64,000 bases of DNA, taken from positions 2,746,279 to 2,810,278 of the forward strand of contig NZ_CP011514.1 of NCBI RefSeq assembly GCF_001653795.1, given 5' to 3'. The position numbers and the translations under genes are program-made. Below the pieces are notes generated by a model. That model saw only the letters and a program-made list of their open reading frames with translations, did no database searches and was not told the origin of the DNA. The stretch comes from Mitsuaria sp. 7 (GTDB taxonomy: Bacteria > Pseudomonadota > Gammaproteobacteria > Burkholderiales > Burkholderiaceae_C). Of this stretch, positions 8,140 through 16,114 are shown piece after piece (within the stretch, counting starts at the first letter, position 1; every line of letters begins with the position of its first letter).

Positions 8140-8634
8140 ATGCCCAGCTTTGACACCGTCCTCGAACCCGACATGGTGAAGGTCCGCAACAGCGTGGACG
8201 CCAGCGCCAAGGAAATCGCCACCCGCTTCGACTTCAAGGGCACCAGCGCCGCCATCGAGTGGAAGGACAAAGAGAAGGAAGTCCACGCCACCGGCGACGC
8301 CGAGTTCCAGCTCGAGCAGATCGAGGCCGTGCTCTATTCGAAGCTGACCAAGCAGGGCGTCGTGCTCGGCTTCGTCGACAAGCAGGAGAAGATCGAGAAG
8401 CTCGGCGGCGACCGCGTCAAGCAGGTCTACAAGATCAAGAACGGCCTGGAGGCCCCCGAGGCCAAGAAGGTCGTCGCCGCGATCAAGGAAAGCAAGCTCA
8501 AGGTCCAGGCGCAGATCGAAGGCGACATCGTGCGCATCACCGGCAAGTCGCTGGACGACCTGCAAGGCGCGCAGGCCGCGCTGCGCAAGGCGCTGCCCGA
8601 CCTGCCGCTGAGCTTCGACAACTACCGCAAGTGA
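8140..8634 (+). CDS. yajQ: YajQ family nucleotide-binding protein
   Basis: The 164-residue product is of standard length for the YajQ/UPF0234 family, whose members have two ferredoxin-like domains and bind cyclic di-GMP in several bacteria. It starts MPSFDTVLEPDMVKVRN and contains TRFDFKGT, the KLTKQGVVLGF segment and the terminal LPLSFDNYRK. ATG at 8140 gives the conserved N-terminus; the longer open frame to 7975 lies inside murB antisense. It is followed 12 nt later by the PEP-CTERM TPR protein gene, possibly as one transcript. The cellular role is likely regulatory. Confidence 0.93.
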   Translation: MPSFDTVLEPDMVKVRNSVDASAKEIATRFDFKGTSAAIEWKDKEKEVHATGDAEFQLEQIEAVLYSKLTKQGVVLGFVDKQEKIEKLGGDRVKQVYKIKNGLEAPEAKKVVAAIKESKLKVQAQIEGDIVRITGKSLDDLQGAQAALRKALPDLPLSFDNYRK

Positions 8635-8645
8635 TCCTCGACGCG

Positions 8646-11477
8646 ATGCGCATTCCTCGCAAGTCCGGCTGGCGACGTCCCGCCGCGGCGACATTGACGG
8701 CGCTGCTGACGCTGCTGGCCCTGGGCTCTTCGACCGCGCACGCGGACAGCGTCAAGGCCGCGCGCTACTACGAGGATGCGCTCAAGCGCTTCGAGCGCCA
8801 GGACATCGACGGCGCCGTCATCCAGCTCAAGAACGCGCTGCAGCAGGACGCCCGGATGCTCACGGTGCACGTGCTGCTGGGCAAGGCCCTGCTGATGCGC
8901 AGCGAGGCCGCGGCCGCCGAGATCGAGTTCAACGAAGCGCTGTCGCAGGGCATCAACCGCGCCGAAGTCGCCGTCCCGCTGGCGCAGGCGCTGGTCGCGC
9001 AGGGCAAGCAGGCGGAGGTGTTCAAGCTGCCGGCGCTGGTGCCGGACGGTCTTCCCGACAACATCCGCAAGCCGCTGCTGCTGGTGCGCGCGGCCGCCGC
9101 ATCGGACCTCGGCGATCCGACGCGGGCGCAGGCCCAGATCGGGCTGGCGCGCGCCATTCCTCCGGACAACGCCGACACCTGGCTGGCCGAGGTGCCGTTG
9201 CGCCTGCGCGCGCGCCAGTTCGAGCAGGCCACCGCCGCCGCCGACCAGGCGCTGCGGCTGGCGCCGGGCAACGGTGAGGCGCTCTACCAGCGCGCCACCG
9301 TGCCGCATGTGCAGGGCAGGCTCGATGAGGCGCTCAAGGGCTACGAGCGCGCGATCGCGTCCGATCCTCGCCACATCGAAGCGCAACTGGCGCGCGCCGG
9401 TCTGCTGATCGACCTGAACCGCGACGCCGATGCGCTGGCACAGGTCCAGTCCGCCTTGAAGCTGGCGCCCAGCGAGCCCCGCGCGCTGTACCTGAGCGCG
9501 GTGCTCGCCGAGCGCCGCAACGACGCCCCCGCAGCCAAGGCCGCGCTGAAGGCCGTCACCACCGAACTGGATCCGGTGCCGATCGAGTTCATCCGCTTCC
9601 GTCCCCAGGCGCTGATGCTCAACGGCCTGGCGCATTACGGCCTGGGCGAGATGGAGAAGGCCAAGCCCTACCTCGAATACGCCCAGCGCCAGACGCCCAA
9701 CAGCCCCCTGTCCAAGCTGCTGGCGCAGGTCTACGTCGCGGAGCCCAACCTCGACCGCGCCGCCGAGGTGCTGGAGTCCTACCTCAAGGCCTACCCCGGC
9801 GACGGGCAGGCGCTGGTGATGCTGGCCACGCTGCAGATGGCGCAAGGCCGCCACGCGCGCGCCGCCACGCTGATGCAGGAAGCGCTGAAGACCCGGGACG
9901 CGCCGGAGTTCCGCACCGCGCTCGGTCTGTCGCTGCTGCGCGGCGGCCAGTCCGGCGACGCCGTCGGCGAGCTGGAGAAGGCCTTCCAGCGCGACCCGCG
10001 CCAGGTCTACGCGGGCATGGCGCTGGTCTCGCTCTACCTGCGCGGCGGGCAGACGGCCAAGGCCGTCGGCATCGCGGACAAGCTGGTCAAGCAGGACCCG
10101 AACAACCCGACGGCGTGGATCCAGCTCGGCGTGGCGCGCCGCGCGGCCAACAACGCGGCCGGCGCGCGCGAGGCCTATCAGAAGGCCAGCCAGCTCGACC
10201 CCAGCCTGATCGAGGCCCAGCTCGGGCTGGCGCGCGTGGATATCACCGAACGCCAGTTCGATGCGGCCCAGACGCGGCTGACGGCGATGCTGAAGGCGGA
10301 CGAGAAGAACGTCGACGCGCTCTACGAAATGGCATTGCTGAGCGAGGCTCGCGGCCAGACGGCCGAGGTGCCGCGCTGGCTGTCCAAGGCCACCGACGTC
10401 AGCACCTCGCGCAACACGCGGGCCGATCAGGCGCTGGTCGCCTGGCTGCTGAAGCAGGAACAGCCCGCACCGGCGCTGGAAGCGGCCAGGAAGCTGCTCG
10501 GCAAGGCGCCGGACGATCCGCAGACGCTGATCACCTACGCCCGCGCGCAGCTCGCGAATCGCGACATCAAGGGCGCCACGGCGACGCTGACCAACGCGGC
10601 GCGCCGGTCGGGATTCGGCGCGGATCCGCTCGCGCAGATCGCCGGCCTCCAGTTGGATGCGCGCGACCTGGTCGGCGCCGCCTACAGCCTGGACAAGGCG
10701 CTGCAGACCGCGCCGCAGCATGTCGGCGCCCTGGCCCTGTCCTCGACGGTCGCGATGCAGCAGGGCAATCTGGCGCTGGCCGAGAAGCAGGCCAGGCAGG
10801 TCGTGCAGCTCCGGCCGCAACTGGCGCTGGGCTACTCCTTGCTGGCCGACGTGGCGCAGGCGCGCAAACAGCCCGCCCAGGCGCTGGAATCTCTGCGCAA
10901 GGCCCATGAGGTCCAGCCCACCAGCGGCAGCCTCCTGGCGCTGATGCGGGCCTTGAGCCGGCAGGACGCGGGCAACAAGGCCGCCCAGGACCTGGCGGAT
11001 CGCTGGTTGAAGACCCATCCGGCCGACCTCGCCGCCTGGAAGGCCCTGGGCGACGCCCAGGCGCGCGCCGGCGCGTTCCCCGCGGCCCGGCGCAGCTACG
11101 AGGCGGCGCTGAAGCTCAGACCCAACGACGTCGAGGCGCTCAACAACCTGGCGAGCACGATGATCCGCCAGGGCGAAGCGGCGGCCGCGGTGGCGGTGGC
11201 CGAGAAGGCCCTGGCGCTGGATCCCCGCAACCCCGCCGTCATCGACACCACCGGCTGGGCGTACCACCTGTCGGGCAACGGCGACCGCGCGCTGCAGCTG
11301 CTCCGCGATGCGCGCCTGCGCGAGCCCAACAGTCCGGACATCCGTTACCACCTGGCGGCGGCGCTGGCCAAGGCCGGACGCAATGCCGAGGCGCGCGAGG
11401 AACTGGACGCCGCGTTGCGCAGCACCGCGTTCGAAAGTCACAAGGAAGCGCTCGCCTTGGGCCAGACGCTGCGCTGA
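8646..11477 (+). CDS. prsT: PEP-CTERM system TPR-repeat protein PrsT
   Basis: This 943-residue exported protein is built almost entirely of tetratricopeptide repeats. The signal peptide ends near STAHA-DSV at about residue 33, so it acts in the periplasm or at the outer membrane. Repeats such as YYEDALKRFERQDIDGAVIQLKNAL recur every 34 residues to the C-terminus. Size, signal peptide and first repeats (AARYYEDALKRF) match PrsT, which accompanies XrtA exopolysaccharide loci. Start options are ATG at 8646 and an in-frame GTG at 8631 that overlaps the yajQ stop; neither has a clear ribosome site. Its downstream neighbour is a PEP-CTERM substrate gene. Partner surfaces for polysaccharide or protein assembly are inferred from the TPR architecture, not shown. 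Confidence 0.88.
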   Translation: MRIPRKSGWRRPAAATLTALLTLLALGSSTAHADSVKAARYYEDALKRFERQDIDGAVIQLKNALQQDARMLTVHVLLGKALLMRSEAAAAEIEFNEALSQGINRAEVAVPLAQALVAQGKQAEVFKLPALVPDGLPDNIRKPLLLVRAAAASDLGDPTRAQAQIGLARAIPPDNADTWLAEVPLRLRARQFEQATAAADQALRLAPGNGEALYQRATVPHVQGRLDEALKGYERAIASDPRHIEAQLARAGLLIDLNRDADALAQVQSALKLAPSEPRALYLSAVLAERRNDAPAAKAALKAVTTELDPVPIEFIRFRPQALMLNGLAHYGLGEMEKAKPYLEYAQRQTPNSPLSKLLAQVYVAEPNLDRAAEVLESYLKAYPGDGQALVMLATLQMAQGRHARAATLMQEALKTRDAPEFRTALGLSLLRGGQSGDAVGELEKAFQRDPRQVYAGMALVSLYLRGGQTAKAVGIADKLVKQDPNNPTAWIQLGVARRAANNAAGAREAYQKASQLDPSLIEAQLGLARVDITERQFDAAQTRLTAMLKADEKNVDALYEMALLSEARGQTAEVPRWLSKATDVSTSRNTRADQALVAWLLKQEQPAPALEAARKLLGKAPDDPQTLITYARAQLANRDIKGATATLTNAARRSGFGADPLAQIAGLQLDARDLVGAAYSLDKALQTAPQHVGALALSSTVAMQQGNLALAEKQARQVVQLRPQLALGYSLLADVAQARKQPAQALESLRKAHEVQPTSGSLLALMRALSRQDAGNKAAQDLADRWLKTHPADLAAWKALGDAQARAGAFPAARRSYEAALKLRPNDVEALNNLASTMIRQGEAAAAVAVAEKALALDPRNPAVIDTTGWAYHLSGNGDRALQLLRDARLREPNSPDIRYHLAAALAKAGRNAEAREELDAALRSTAFESHKEALALGQTLR

Positions 11478-11486
11478 CAGGCGCAA

Positions 11487-11506
11487 AGCCCCTCCGGTGA
11501 GGGGTT
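11487..11506 (+). terminator. Possible terminator after prsT
   Basis: CCCCTC (11489-11494) pairs with GAGGGG (11499-11504) over a CGGT loop, and two weaker pairs extend the stem. No T-run follows, so it may be a Rho-linked or processing hairpin. It lies 10 nt after the prsT stop. Confidence 0.45.
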
Positions 11507-11593
11507 CCAGCGCTTGTCGGAAGAACTTACAGTCCTGTTCCAGAGACGGACACAGGCAACGGCAAGTGCTTGTGCCGCAAGGAATTCAAGACG

Positions 11594-11610
11594 TTGGCCC
11601 GGGCCTTGCT
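11594..11610 (+). promoter_or_regulatory. Sigma-54 (-24/-12) promoter for the PEP-CTERM gene
   Basis: TTGGCCCGGGCCTTGCT fits the RpoN consensus (YTGGCACG-N4-TTGCW), with an exact GG-N10-GC spacing (GG 11596-11597, GC 11608-11609). The only core departure is CCC for CAC. Transcription would start near 11621, leaving a leader of roughly 47 nt before the ATG at 11668. PEP-CTERM/XrtA systems usually encode an NtrC-type regulator (PrsR) that activates RpoN promoters, so this site fits the established biology. The upstream 11478-11590 stretch could hold the activator site; it contains the imperfect palindrome GGCAAGTGCTTGTGCC. Confidence 0.75.
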
Positions 11611-11667
11611 AAATGAAGGGCTAGCGAATCAGACACTCCGAGCACATCGGGGCACCGAGGGGAAACC

Positions 11668-12501
11668 ATGCAAAAAGTTCAACAACGACTGATCGGAATG
11701 GCTGCCGTGGCGCTCGCGTCACTGCTGCCGTTCAGCGCGCATGCGCTTTCCACCTGGACTGCGGGCAGCTGCGTCAGCAACTGCAGCGAGACCGGCGATG
11801 CGGCGCCCAACGTCAGCTACTCGGCCTACTCGGCGGCGATCAACACGACTGCCACCGGCGCCTACTCCAGCACCGCCGGCTTCGCGCAGAGCACGCTGGC
11901 GTACTACAGCGGCAGCGGTTTCGGCGTCACGGCGCCGGGCGGTGACTCGCAGTCGCCCAACCATGCGCTGGACAACTACGGCTACCAGGACCTGATCCTG
12001 CTGAAGTTCGACTCCGCCGTGAACCTGACCCAGGTCAAGCTCGGCTGGTGGCAGTACGACAGCGACATCACCGTGCTGGCCTACACCGGTTCCACCTCCG
12101 GCGACGTCGCCAGCACGATCAACGGCAAGACCGCGTCGACGCTGAAGTCGGCCAACGGCTGGTCGCTGGTCAACAGCTACGCCGACGTCGGCAACAACGC
12201 CAACTCGACGGTCAACCTGAACACGAGCCTGACCTCGAGCTGGTGGATCATCACCGCCTACAACTCGCAGCTGGGTGGCAGCCCGACGGGTGCCGACGGC
12301 TCGGCCAGCGGCCTGACCCGCGGCCTGGGCAGCAGCTACACGGGCTACGACTTCATCAAGCTCTTCTCCGTCTCGGGCAACAAGCCTTCCGGCGGTGGCA
12401 GCAACAACGGCAACGTGCCGGAACCGGCCTCGCTGGCCCTGGCCTCCATCGCGCTGCTGGGCCTGGTCGGCGTGCGTCGCCGCAAGCAATCCCAAAGCTG
12501 A
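11668..12501 (+). CDS. PEP-CTERM sorted surface protein, XDP1-like
   Basis: The 277-residue product has a signal peptide (ending near FSAHA-LS) and a C-terminal PEP-CTERM signal at 250-277. That signal consists of VPEPASLA, a 15-residue hydrophobic helix and the basic end RRRKQ. Exosortase should cleave at this signal and pass the protein to the cell surface or biofilm matrix. The body is rich in Ser, Thr, Asn, Gly and Tyr, typical of secreted matrix proteins. Segments such as GGDSQSPNHALDNYGYQDLILLKFD and QVKLGWWQYDSDITVLAY resemble the exosortase-dependent surface protein XDP1 family. A GGGSNNG spacer precedes the sorting signal. It follows prsT by 190 bp and has its own sigma-54 promoter and strong downstream terminators. 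Confidence 0.88.
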   Translation: MQKVQQRLIGMAAVALASLLPFSAHALSTWTAGSCVSNCSETGDAAPNVSYSAYSAAINTTATGAYSSTAGFAQSTLAYYSGSGFGVTAPGGDSQSPNHALDNYGYQDLILLKFDSAVNLTQVKLGWWQYDSDITVLAYTGSTSGDVASTINGKTASTLKSANGWSLVNSYADVGNNANSTVNLNTSLTSSWWIITAYNSQLGGSPTGADGSASGLTRGLGSSYTGYDFIKLFSVSGNKPSGGGSNNGNVPEPASLALASIALLGLVGVRRRKQSQS

Positions 12502-12518
12502 GCCTCCCTGCTCCGCGG

Positions 12519-12546
12519 AAAGCGACCTACGGGTCGCTTTTCTTTT
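12519..12546 (+). terminator. Intrinsic terminator of the PEP-CTERM gene
   Basis: AAAGCGACC (12519-12527) pairs with GGTCGCTTT (12532-12540) over a 4-nt loop and is followed by the T-rich TCTTTTT. It lies 18 nt after the PEP-CTERM stop codon. Confidence 0.9.
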
Positions 12547-12556
12547 TGCCCAAAAG

Positions 12557-12591
12557 AAAACGCCCGGTGCAACGAATGCACCGGGCGTTTT
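12557..12591. terminator. Bidirectional terminator between PEP-CTERM gene and typA
   Basis: This is a perfect 15-bp stem. The left arm at 12557-12571 begins AAAACGCCCGG, the right arm is at 12577-12591, and the loop is ACGAA. T-runs follow on the plus strand, and A-runs precede it that read as T-runs on the minus strand. It can therefore end both the PEP-CTERM transcript and the convergent typA transcript. The remaining 12592-12740 stretch holds no gene. Confidence 0.88.
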
Positions 12592-12740
12592 TTCATTTCA
12601 CCGGGTCCCCGGTCGCAAAACCGTTGAAGGACGGTGATGGTTGAGGGCGGTGAGGCGTGAGGTTTCGGAGCTTGACTCCGGGGCCTCATGCCTCGGCGAC
12701 CAACGCCCGGACCTCAGCAGTAGTCCAGGCGCCTGTCGAA

Positions 12741-14564
12741 TCAGCTCCGCAGCGCGCGCTTGCGCTCGTTTTCCGACAGATGGCGCTTACGCAGCCGCAC
12801 CGACTTCGGCGTGATCTCGACCAGCTCGTCGTCCTCGATGAACTCGACGCCGTATTCGAGCGTCAGGTCGATAGGCGGCGTCACCTTGATGGCGTCTTCC
12901 TTGCCGCTGACGCGGAAGTTGGTCAGCTGCTTGGTGCGTGTCGCGTTGACGATCAGGTCGTTGTCGCGGTTGTGGATGCCGACGATCATGCCTTCGTAGA
13001 CGGGGTCGTTCGGCTTCACGAACATGCGGCCGCGGTCGTCCAGCTTGCCCAGGGCGTAGGTGAAGATTTCACCCGCGTCCATGGAGATCAGCACGCCGTT
13101 CTTGCGGCCGGCGATGTCGCCCTTGTGGGGTTCGTAGCCGTCGAAGATGTTGGAGATCAGGCCCGAGCCGCGCGTCAGGTTCAGGAACTCGTTCGAGAAG
13201 CCGATCAGGCCACGGGCAGGGATGCGGTACTCGAGGCGCACGCGGCCACGGCCGTCCGGCTCCATGTTCACGAGTTCGCCCTTGCGCTCGCCCAGGGCTT
13301 GCATGACGCCGCCCTGGTGGGTTTCTTCCACGTCGGCGGTGACCAGCTCGATCGGCTCGCACTTCTCGCCGTTGATGTCCTGGAAGACCACGCGCGGCTT
13401 CGACACGGCCAGCTCGTAGCCTTCGCGGCGCATGTTTTCCAGCAGGATGGTCAGGTGCAGTTCGCCGCGACCCATCACTTCGAAGATGCCGTCTTCGTCG
13501 GTCTCGCTGACGCGCAGCGCGACGTTGGCTTGCAGTTCCTTCTGCAGGCGGTCCCAGATCTGGCGGCTGGTGACGAACTTGCCTTCACGGCCGGCCAGCG
13601 GCGAGGTGTTGACGCAGAAGTTCATCGTCAGCGTCGGCTCGTCGACCTTCAGCATCGGCAGCGGGGCCGGGTTGCTCGGGCTGGTGACGGTGACGCCGAT
13701 GCCGATCTCCTCGATGCCGTTGATCAGCACGATGTCGCCGGGGCCGGCTTCGGTGGCCTGCACGCGGTCCAGACCCTGGAAGGTCAGCACCTGGTTGATG
13801 CGGCCCTTCACGGACTTGCCGTCCGGACCTTCCATGACGACCACGTCCATCGACGGCTTGATCGTGCCCTGGCTGATGCGGCCCACGCCGATGCGGCCGA
13901 CGAAGGTCGAGAAGTCCAGCGCCGAGATCTGCAGCTGCAGCGGCGCTTCCGGATCACCCTTCTGGGCCGGCACGTGCTTGAGCACGGTGTTGAACAGGGC
14001 GGACATGTCCTCGCCCCACTTCTCGCCCGGCGCGCCTTCTTCCAGCGACGACCAGCCGTTGATGCCCGAGGCGTACACGACCGGGAAGTCCAGCTGCTCG
14101 TCGGTGGCGCCCAGCTTGTCGAACAGGTCGAACGCTGCGTTGATGACGGCGTCCGGCTTCGCGCCCGGCTTGTCGACCTTGTTCACCACGACGATGGGCT
14201 TCAGACCCAGCGCCAGCGCCTTCTTGGTCACGAAGCGCGTCTGCGGCATCGGGCCTTCCTGGGCGTCGATCAGCAGCACCACGCCGTCGACCATCGACAG
14301 CGCGCGCTCGACTTCACCGCCGAAGTCCGCGTGTCCCGGGGTGTCGACGATGTTGATGTGCGTGCCTTCCCAGCTGACCGCGCAGTTCTTGGCCAGGATG
14401 GTGATGCCCCGCTCGCGTTCGATGGCGTTGTTGTCCATCACGGTGTCGACGACCTTCTCGTGCTCGGCGAAGGTGCCGCTCTGGCGAAGGAGCTGGTCCA
14501 CCATGGTGGTCTTGCCATGGTCGACGTGGGCGATGATGGCGATGTTGCGGATTTGCTTGCTCAT
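12741..14564 (-). CDS. typA: Ribosome-associated translational GTPase TypA/BipA
   Basis: TypA is an EF-G-like GTPase that binds the ribosome and supports 50S assembly and stress or low-temperature growth. The 607-residue product has G1 [15 protein letters not shown] near the N-terminus and RERGITI in switch I. G3 is [14 protein letters not shown] and G4 is [13 protein letters not shown]-like domains III and V and the BipA C-terminal domain ([18 protein letters not shown]) follow. Length and motif order are those of complete family members. It is the last gene of the rimP-nusA-infB-rbfA-truB series, 85 nt after truB, and ends at the shared bidirectional terminator. Confidence 0.96.
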   Translation of the reverse strand: MSKQIRNIAIIAHVDHGKTTMVDQLLRQSGTFAEHEKVVDTVMDNNAIERERGITILAKNCAVSWEGTHINIVDTPGHADFGGEVERALSMVDGVVLLIDAQEGPMPQTRFVTKKALALGLKPIVVVNKVDKPGAKPDAVINAAFDLFDKLGATDEQLDFPVVYASGINGWSSLEEGAPGEKWGEDMSALFNTVLKHVPAQKGDPEAPLQLQISALDFSTFVGRIGVGRISQGTIKPSMDVVVMEGPDGKSVKGRINQVLTFQGLDRVQATEAGPGDIVLINGIEEIGIGVTVTSPSNPAPLPMLKVDEPTLTMNFCVNTSPLAGREGKFVTSRQIWDRLQKELQANVALRVSETDEDGIFEVMGRGELHLTILLENMRREGYELAVSKPRVVFQDINGEKCEPIELVTADVEETHQGGVMQALGERKGELVNMEPDGRGRVRLEYRIPARGLIGFSNEFLNLTRGSGLISNIFDGYEPHKGDIAGRKNGVLISMDAGEIFTYALGKLDDRGRMFVKPNDPVYEGMIVGIHNRDNDLIVNATRTKQLTNFRVSGKEDAIKVTPPIDLTLEYGVEFIEDDELVEITPKSVRLRKRHLSENERKRALRS

Positions 14565-14649
14565 GGGGCGGCTTTCGCTAGGGGCTTTCTCTGGATTCGG
14601 AGGAAGTCGGGAACTCGGGGATGTCTCGGATCTTTTTGGCGATGTTGGC

Positions 14650-15612
14650 TCAGGCGGCCTGCATCAGCATGGAAGCGATTTCGGTCGGGCTCAGCAGACG
14701 GTCGGCGATCAGCTCGCCGCCGGCCACGTGCGCACTGCCCAGGAAGGCGCGGGGCGCCTGGCCGTAGACGCGCACCTGCGGCATGTCGGTCAGGGTCACG
14801 CGGCGGCGCATGCCGGACAGGAAACGGCCGGCCTCGTCGTTGCTCAGTTCCACCTCGGGCCATTCGCCCAGCAGGCTGTCCGGCGCGGTCAGCAGGGACA
14901 GGCGGGCATCTTCGTCCAGCGCCTCGATCTGGTCGAGCGTCACCGCCCGCTCGATCGACACCGGACCGCTCGCGGTCCGGCGCAGGCCGGCCAAGTGCGC
15001 ACCGCAGCCGAGTGTGGCGCCGATGTCCTCGCCCAGCGTGCGGATGTAGGTGCCCTTGGTGCAGCGCACGTCGATCACGAGCAGCAGCTCCGAAGGGTGC
15101 CACTCGACGATGTCCAGCGCATGAATCGTCACATTGCGCGGCTGGCGCTCGACGGTCACGCCTTCGCGGGCGAGCTCGTACAGCGCGCGCCCCTGGTGCT
15201 TCAGCGCCGAGTACATGGGCGGCATCTGCGAGATCGGGCCGCGGAAGCCCTCGCAGGCGGCGCGGATCGCGTCCGGATCCAGCGACTTCGCGACCTCGTC
15301 GCGCTGCTCGAGGATCTCGCCTTCGCCGTCGCCGGTCGTGGTCGTGATGCCCAGGCGCAGCGTGGCGCGATAGCCCTTGTCGGCCTCCAGCGAGACCTGG
15401 CTGAACTTGGTCGCCGCGCCGAAGGTCAGCGGCAGCAGCCCGGTGGCCAAGGGATCCAGCGTGCCGGTATGGCCGGCCTTCTCCGCACGCAGCAGGCGCT
15501 TGACCTTCTGCAATGCGTCATTGCTGGTCAGGCCAATCGGCTTGTCCAGCATCAGCACGCCGTGCACGGCGCGCTTCACGATCTTGGGGCGGGGGGCTAC
15601 TGCGCTCATCAC
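14650..15612 (-). CDS. truB: tRNA pseudouridine(55) synthase
   Basis: TruB converts U55 of the T-loop of tRNAs to pseudouridine. The 320-residue protein has the [15 protein letters not shown] motif and the catalytic-loop segment [17 protein letters not shown], whose Asp is the nucleophile. [32 protein letters not shown] and a C-terminal PUA-like region ([17 protein letters not shown]) follow. It lies 46 nt downstream of rbfA in the nusA operon, the usual order in proteobacteria. Confidence 0.96.
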   Translation of the reverse strand: MMSAVAPRPKIVKRAVHGVLMLDKPIGLTSNDALQKVKRLLRAEKAGHTGTLDPLATGLLPLTFGAATKFSQVSLEADKGYRATLRLGITTTTGDGEGEILEQRDEVAKSLDPDAIRAACEGFRGPISQMPPMYSALKHQGRALYELAREGVTVERQPRNVTIHALDIVEWHPSELLLVIDVRCTKGTYIRTLGEDIGATLGCGAHLAGLRRTASGPVSIERAVTLDQIEALDEDARLSLLTAPDSLLGEWPEVELSNDEAGRFLSGMRRRVTLTDMPQVRVYGQAPRAFLGSAHVAGGELIADRLLSPTEIASMLMQAA

Positions 15613-15658
15613 TACGCGGCGGCCCTCTCGGGACGCCGTCTTTCTGGCTCGGAGGACC

Positions 15659-16039
15659 TCAGTCCTCGGTGGTCTCGTCGTCCTGGGATCGGGACAGGTT
15701 CGCTTTGCTGATCAGCGCGCTCATCTCGGCGGCGCGCTCGATCGTGCGGTCGAAATGAAAATGCAGGCTGGGCACGGTGTGGATCTGCAGCCGCTTGAAC
15801 AGCCCGTTGCGCAGGAATCCCGCCGCCTCGTTCAACGCCGCGCCGGTCGCTTCCGGATCCCCGACCAGCAGCGAGAAGTAGACCTTCGCGTGCGCGTAGT
15901 CGGGCGTGACCTCCACCGCATTGATCGTCACCATGCCGACACGCGGGTCCTTGAGGTCCCGGATCAGCTCGGCCAGGTCGCGCTGGATCTGGTCCGCCAC
16001 GCGCAGACCGCGGTTGGGGATAGATCGCTTGTGACGCAT
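15659..16039 (-). CDS. rbfA: 30S ribosome-binding factor A
   Basis: RbfA binds free 30S subunits and helps mature the 5' end of 16S rRNA. The 126-residue product has the KH-like family signature [46 protein letters not shown] and ends after [19 protein letters not shown]. It sits between infB and truB in the standard order. A strong hairpin with T-rich flank lies in the 75-nt gap before it, so its expression may be partly uncoupled from infB. Confidence 0.95.
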   Translation of the reverse strand: MRHKRSIPNRGLRVADQIQRDLAELIRDLKDPRVGMVTINAVEVTPDYAHAKVYFSLLVGDPEATGAALNEAAGFLRNGLFKRLQIHTVPSLHFHFDRTIERAAEMSALISKANLSRSQDDETTED

Positions 16040-16069
16040 GGCTCTTTCCTCACTCTCTCAAACAACAAA

Positions 16070-16093
16070 GCCCGGCGGTGCGAACCGCCGGGC
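16070..16093 (-). terminator. Hairpin with T-rich tail inside the nusA operon
   Basis: GCCCGGCGGT (16070-16079) pairs perfectly with ACCGCCGGGC (16084-16093) over a GCGA loop. On the minus strand the stem is followed by TTTGTTGTTTG (16059-16069). It lies 22 nt after the infB stop and before rbfA, so it looks like a partial terminator or RNA-processing site within the operon. Confidence 0.65.
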
Positions 16094-16114
16094 ATGAAGC
16101 TGCGGCAGGCTGGT

